DNA from: Planctomycetaceae bacterium
Lineage (GTDB): Bacteria; Planctomycetota; Planctomycetia; Pirellulales; Thermoguttaceae
Assembly (NCBI GenBank): GCA_031283515.1
Contig: JAITBS010000358.1
Span: 1 to 9,985 of the forward strand
Direction: 5' to 3'
Length of the DNA stretch: 9,985 nucleotides
Below, in pieces: positions 8,231-9,985 of the stretch. Positions within the stretch are counted from its first letter, which is position 1. Each line of letters begins with the position of its first letter. The position numbers were made by a program, and so were the translations under genes. Under the pieces are notes generated by a model. That model was not told the origin of the DNA and did no database searches. It was given only the letters and a program-made list of their open reading frames with translations.

Positions 8231-8236
8231 ATTATA
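8231..8236 (-). promoter_or_regulatory. Candidate -10 box for mutS
   Basis: The minus strand reads TATAAT here, a perfect -10 hexamer about 60 bases before the mutS ATG. No good -35 hexamer is found at 16-18 bases. If used, the mRNA would start near 8224 with a leader of about 50 bases. Confidence 0.35.
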
Positions 8237-8547
8237 CAATACAACCGGTTTGCTAATGAGTTTTCTCGTCTATTTGGCGAAAACCTCCATTTTTATATTT
8301 TTATCAATTTAGAATAGAAATGTTGAATCTTAAAATGGAAATTGAACAACGGTATTTAATAGCCGATAACTAATGGAGCAGAAAATATGTTTTTGATAAG
8401 AAATAAATAAAAAAAGAAATATAAATATGAGGAGAGTGTTAAGAAGAGAAAAAGAAATGTTTATATCTAATATTTTTTTACGAAATACCTTTATAAAACA
8501 AGAATAACAAAACTTTTTGTCGTGGGGAAAACCTGTAAGTATTCTGT

Positions 8548-8614
8548 AAAAAGACTGTCGAAAATGGAGTATAATAACCCCAAAAATAATAGAACTTGGC
8601 GAAAAAGTCTTTTT
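8548..8614. repeat. Imperfect inverted repeat, AAAAAGACT / AGTCTTTTT
   Basis: AAAAAGACT (8548-8556) is the reverse complement of AGTCTTTTT (8606-8614). One further A-T pair can form outside, and after a bulge a TCG/CGA helix (8558-8560 with 8600-8602) can form inside. A TATAAT (8570-8575) lies in the loop. Read on the plus strand the second arm ends in five Ts, like a weak A+T-rich terminator. Confidence 0.3.
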
Positions 8615-8734
8615 ATTGATTTGTAAAAGACACGATAGGAACACTTTTTTTATCATCGAAATACAATAAAATGCTATGAGATTTAGGAAAGATTAAAAAA
8701 ATAATAATAAAAAGATGTGGTAGGGGACTTATTT

Positions 8735-8795
8735 ACTTTTGAATCATTTGTTATAATTGGGTTATTATATTGAAAACTCCAAATGATTCAAGGGT
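8735..8795. repeat. Long inverted repeat flanking an extended -10 promoter
   Basis: TTGAATCATTTG (8739-8750) is the exact reverse complement of CAAATGATTCAA (8780-8791). In RNA, four more outward pairs (two G-U, one C-G, one A-U) extend it to 8735-8750 with 8780-8795, with a 29-base loop. The arm centres are 41 bp apart, close to four helical turns, and the dyad centre (about 8765) coincides with the start expected from the -10 box at 8752-8757. Either an operator for a dimeric or looping regulator or an RNA hairpin would fit. Confidence 0.55.
8749..8757 (+). promoter_or_regulatory. Extended -10 promoter element
   Basis: TGTTATAAT is a perfect extended -10 (TGnTATAAT). The -35 region at the right distance is poor, as is often tolerated with extended -10 elements. 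It points towards the 82-aa gene and would give a leader of about 230 bases, or a separate small RNA. Confidence 0.4.
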
Positions 8796-8946
8796 TTAAT
8801 AATGAACTTTATAAATTTTAATTGCCATAGGGCATGTTTATTAAAGTGGAAATAAAATTAAATTCTTTTACCTTATAAAAGTTAGTATTAAGTGGCACTA
8901 ATATTTTTTTTGCTTTGAAAAAATAAAAATTTAGAAATTTTGGCTC

Positions 8947-8952
8947 TATAAT
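8947..8952 (+). promoter_or_regulatory. Candidate -10 box of the 82-aa gene
   Basis: TATAAT lies 44 bases before the ATG at 8997. No convincing -35 hexamer stands 16-18 bases upstream; TTGAAA at 8915-8920 is 26 bases away and too far. Confidence 0.35.
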
Positions 8953-8996
8953 TTTTTTGGAAAAAATTTTGCATACAGCAATTTAAGGAAAAGCCG

Positions 8997-9245
8997 ATGA
9001 GTACAGATTCAGTAAACTATCCTTTTGTGCAACGGCGCGGTATGAACCCTAGCAGCAACAGTGGTGGTGCTGGTCCTCCTCCGGGCGTGGAACGTCGTCA
9101 GTTTTCGAATTGTTATGACGGTCTTTCACCCGATGCGCAGCAACTCGCCGAAGCGATAGATCAGTATAAATTTCAAAACCGCCGTCGTTTTATTACTTAT
9201 GAGGAAATGCTTTCGGTAATCAAGTCTTTAGGTTACCACAAATAG
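8997..9245 (+). CDS. Small conserved-looking protein of unknown function, 82 aa
   Basis: An 82-residue soluble protein without signal peptide or membrane segment. The first 30 residues are a flexible Ser/Asn/Gly/Pro stretch ending in GPPPGVERRQF. The rest looks like a compact helical domain: SPDAQQLAEAIDQYK (43-57), a basic patch NRRRF (61-65), then ITYEEMLSVIKSLGYHK to the end. The organisation, an ordered C-terminal half with the strong end GYHK, looks like a real constrained protein; I believe similar short proteins occur in planctomycetes but cannot verify that. The ATG is preceded by AAGGAA (8985-8990), 6 bases away. The gene lies 14 bases before a membrane-protein gene and probably forms an operon with it. 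No function is assigned. Confidence 0.8.
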   Translation: MSTDSVNYPFVQRRGMNPSSNSGGAGPPPGVERRQFSNCYDGLSPDAQQLAEAIDQYKFQNRRRFITYEEMLSVIKSLGYHK

Positions 9246-9259
9246 CGGAGTTAAAAACA

Positions 9260-9583
9260 ATGATCGAGCGTCACAAGGAAATTGATGAAACACGAACAAG
9301 TGTTCCTTTTCCGTTGCGCCGTTGTTTGACACTGATATTGTTGTTTTTTTCGTTATTGCTAATGATTCTCGGCTGGTTGACATCACCGATTGACGAATCG
9401 TATCATTACGTATTATATTGGACACTTGCAGCGTTTTTTCTGTTTGTGTCCATTCTGATGGGAATATACGATATAGCGAAAACGTATAGGGAAATACGTT
9501 TTTTGTGGAAAACATCAAATCAGAATAGTTTGCAAATTGACATGAAAGAACATCAAGTAAATGAGAAAAAAATGGGGTCATAG
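9260..9583 (+). CDS. Small membrane protein of unknown function, 107 aa
   Basis: A 107-residue protein with two hydrophobic segments (about 22-41 and 51-70) joined by a short loop (TSPIDESYHY). This makes a hairpin membrane protein with, by charge, both ends inside: basic residues precede the first segment (LRRC) and follow the second (KTYREIRFLWK). The tail from about 85 is polar. I recognise no family. ATG at 9260 has GGAG (9246-9249) about 10 bases upstream and comes 14 bases after the 82-aa gene, so the two are probably co-transcribed. Its stop TAG (9581-9583) lies inside the tRNA-Ala gene that begins at 9574, so the final three codons and stop overlap the tRNA 5' end. Processing of the tRNA from a joint transcript would remove the stop codon of this mRNA. 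Confidence 0.7.
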   Translation: MIERHKEIDETRTSVPFPLRRCLTLILLFFSLLLMILGWLTSPIDESYHYVLYWTLAAFFLFVSILMGIYDIAKTYREIRFLWKTSNQNSLQIDMKEHQVNEKKMGS

Positions 9584-9646
9584 CTCAGTTGGGAGAGCAC
9601 CGCGTTTGCAACGCGGGGGTCGTCGGTTCAAGTCCGTCTGGCTCCA
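9574..9646 (+). tRNA. tRNA-Ala (anticodon UGC)
   Basis: A full 73-base cloverleaf can be folded. The acceptor is GGGGTCA (9574-9580) with TGGCTCC (9639-9645), including two wobble pairs. The D stem is GCTC/GAGC (9583-9586, 9595-9598). The anticodon stem is CCGCG/CGCGG with loop TTTGCAA (9605-9611) and anticodon TGC at 9607-9609. The T arm has the loop TTCAAGT (9627-9633). The discriminator is A9646 and the 3' CCA is not encoded. The T stem (9622-9626 with 9634-9638) has one T-T mismatch at its second pair. It reads GCN alanine codons. Confidence 0.95.
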
Positions 9647-9985
9647 GTCTATAAAAAGTATTGTTCGCCTTCAGTCGTGATTCGAAGTCCAATATTGCAA
9701 AAGATTATTATTGGGTGAAAGGCAATCTATCAGTGTCATTTTTTTTTCCCATTAGCCCCGATAGGGGCGTCAGGGTTATAATCTTAACACCCTTTCAGGG
9801 CTACCTATTGTTGGTAACTATAAAAATTCCACCGGTATATTACGAAAATTTTTGATCTTTCCGTCTGCAATTTTCGACAACTCTTGTATAGTCCTATTGA
9901 TTCAGATACAATGTGAGAATTAAATTTAAGGTTGAGTTGCCGATTAGTGTTTTAATTAAAATTAATTAGTTGGATCATTCTTTTT
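9647..9985. other. Non-coding tail after the tRNA
   Basis: No credible gene. A 64-codon plus-strand frame (9661-9855) runs through the hairpin cluster at 9755-9816 and looks like a translated repeat rather than a gene. No clear terminator follows the tRNA. The last 150 bases are A+T-rich without visible structure. Confidence 0.55.
9755..9816. repeat. Cluster of three short hairpins, REP-like
   Basis: Three small inverted repeats follow each other: GCCCC-GATA-GGGGC (9755-9768), CCCT-TTC-AGGG (9790-9800) and TACC/GGTA (9802-9805 with 9813-9816). G+C-rich palindromes in otherwise A+T-rich spacer just after a tRNA look like an interspersed palindromic repeat. Only one copy is in the window, so the repeat nature is inferred. 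Confidence 0.4.

Larger units (their letters stand above)
8245..8996. other. A+T-rich divergent intergenic region
   Basis: About 750 bases separate the divergent mutS and 82-aa genes. A 108-codon minus-strand open frame (8330-8656) lies in it, but it has the phenylalanine, isoleucine and lysine bias of translated A+T-rich spacer and no recognisable domain, so I do not call it. The stretch holds several TATAAT boxes on the plus strand (8570-8575, 8752-8757, 8947-8952), inverted repeats at 8548-8614 and 8735-8795, and TTGGCGAAAA twice (8274-8283 and 8596-8605). It could carry a small RNA, but I cannot identify one. Confidence 0.6.

Noticed and set aside
8173..8244. Longer MutS starting with TTG at 8244
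   Set aside because: The extra 24 residues have no MutS counterpart, and a TATAAT box (8231-8236) lies within them; the ATG at 8172 gives the normal MutS N-terminus.
8330..8656. 108-codon minus-strand open frame in the spacer
   Set aside because: Its composition (Phe, Ile, Lys, Leu, Ser) is that of translated A+T-rich DNA, it has no domain, and it overlaps two structured non-coding spots.
8893..8913. TGGCAC followed by TGC, resembling a sigma54 -24/-12 promoter
   Set aside because: The GG and GC dinucleotides are about 18 bases apart, whereas sigma54 promoters need about 12; the spacing cannot work.
9661..9855. 64-codon plus-strand frame after the tRNA
   Set aside because: It reads through the hairpin cluster, lacks a ribosome binding site and a recognisable domain, and is best explained as translated repeat.
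1..9985. CRISPR array, insertion sequence or prophage
   Set aside because: No regularly spaced repeats, transposase, integrase or phage structural genes were seen on either strand.

Overview
The window reads as ordinary bacterial chromosome of fairly high A+T content, most likely from a planctomycete (inference). The enoyl-ACP reductase-like protein, the Ski2-like helicase and the 82-residue protein with the Arg-rich patch and C-terminal GYHK all have the look I associate with Planctomycetota. I could not run a search, so treat the lineage as a working hypothesis. Every gene assignment rests on motifs read directly from the translation.

Layout. From about 8.2 kb down to 0.33 kb, five genes run head to tail on the minus strand with small gaps (26, 19, 19 and 45 bases). 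In transcription order they are mutS (mismatch repair ATPase), a FabI-type enoyl-ACP reductase, an AAA/ABC-type ATPase, an HNH endonuclease and a large Ski2-like DExH helicase. The ATPase-HNH pair matches the two-gene Septu anti-phage system (PtuA/PtuB) in order, motifs and size class. It sits inside what looks like a housekeeping transcription unit. The helicase that follows could be an unrelated chromosomal gene or an accessory partner.

Between mutS and the plus-strand genes lies about 0.8 kb of very A+T-rich DNA (about 8173-8996) with no convincing gene. It contains candidate -10 boxes on both strands and a perfect 12-bp inverted repeat with one arm next to an extended -10 box. The plus-strand unit then encodes an 82-aa soluble protein and a 107-aa protein with two predicted membrane segments. 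The stop codon of the latter lies inside the following tRNA-Ala(UGC) gene. After the tRNA comes a non-coding tail with a cluster of short hairpins that looks like an interspersed REP-type repeat.

The 326 bases at the left edge lie downstream of the helicase. They hold no gene, only an inverted repeat that overlaps a promoter-like sequence. There is no CRISPR array, transposase, integrase, rRNA or reverse transcriptase in the window.
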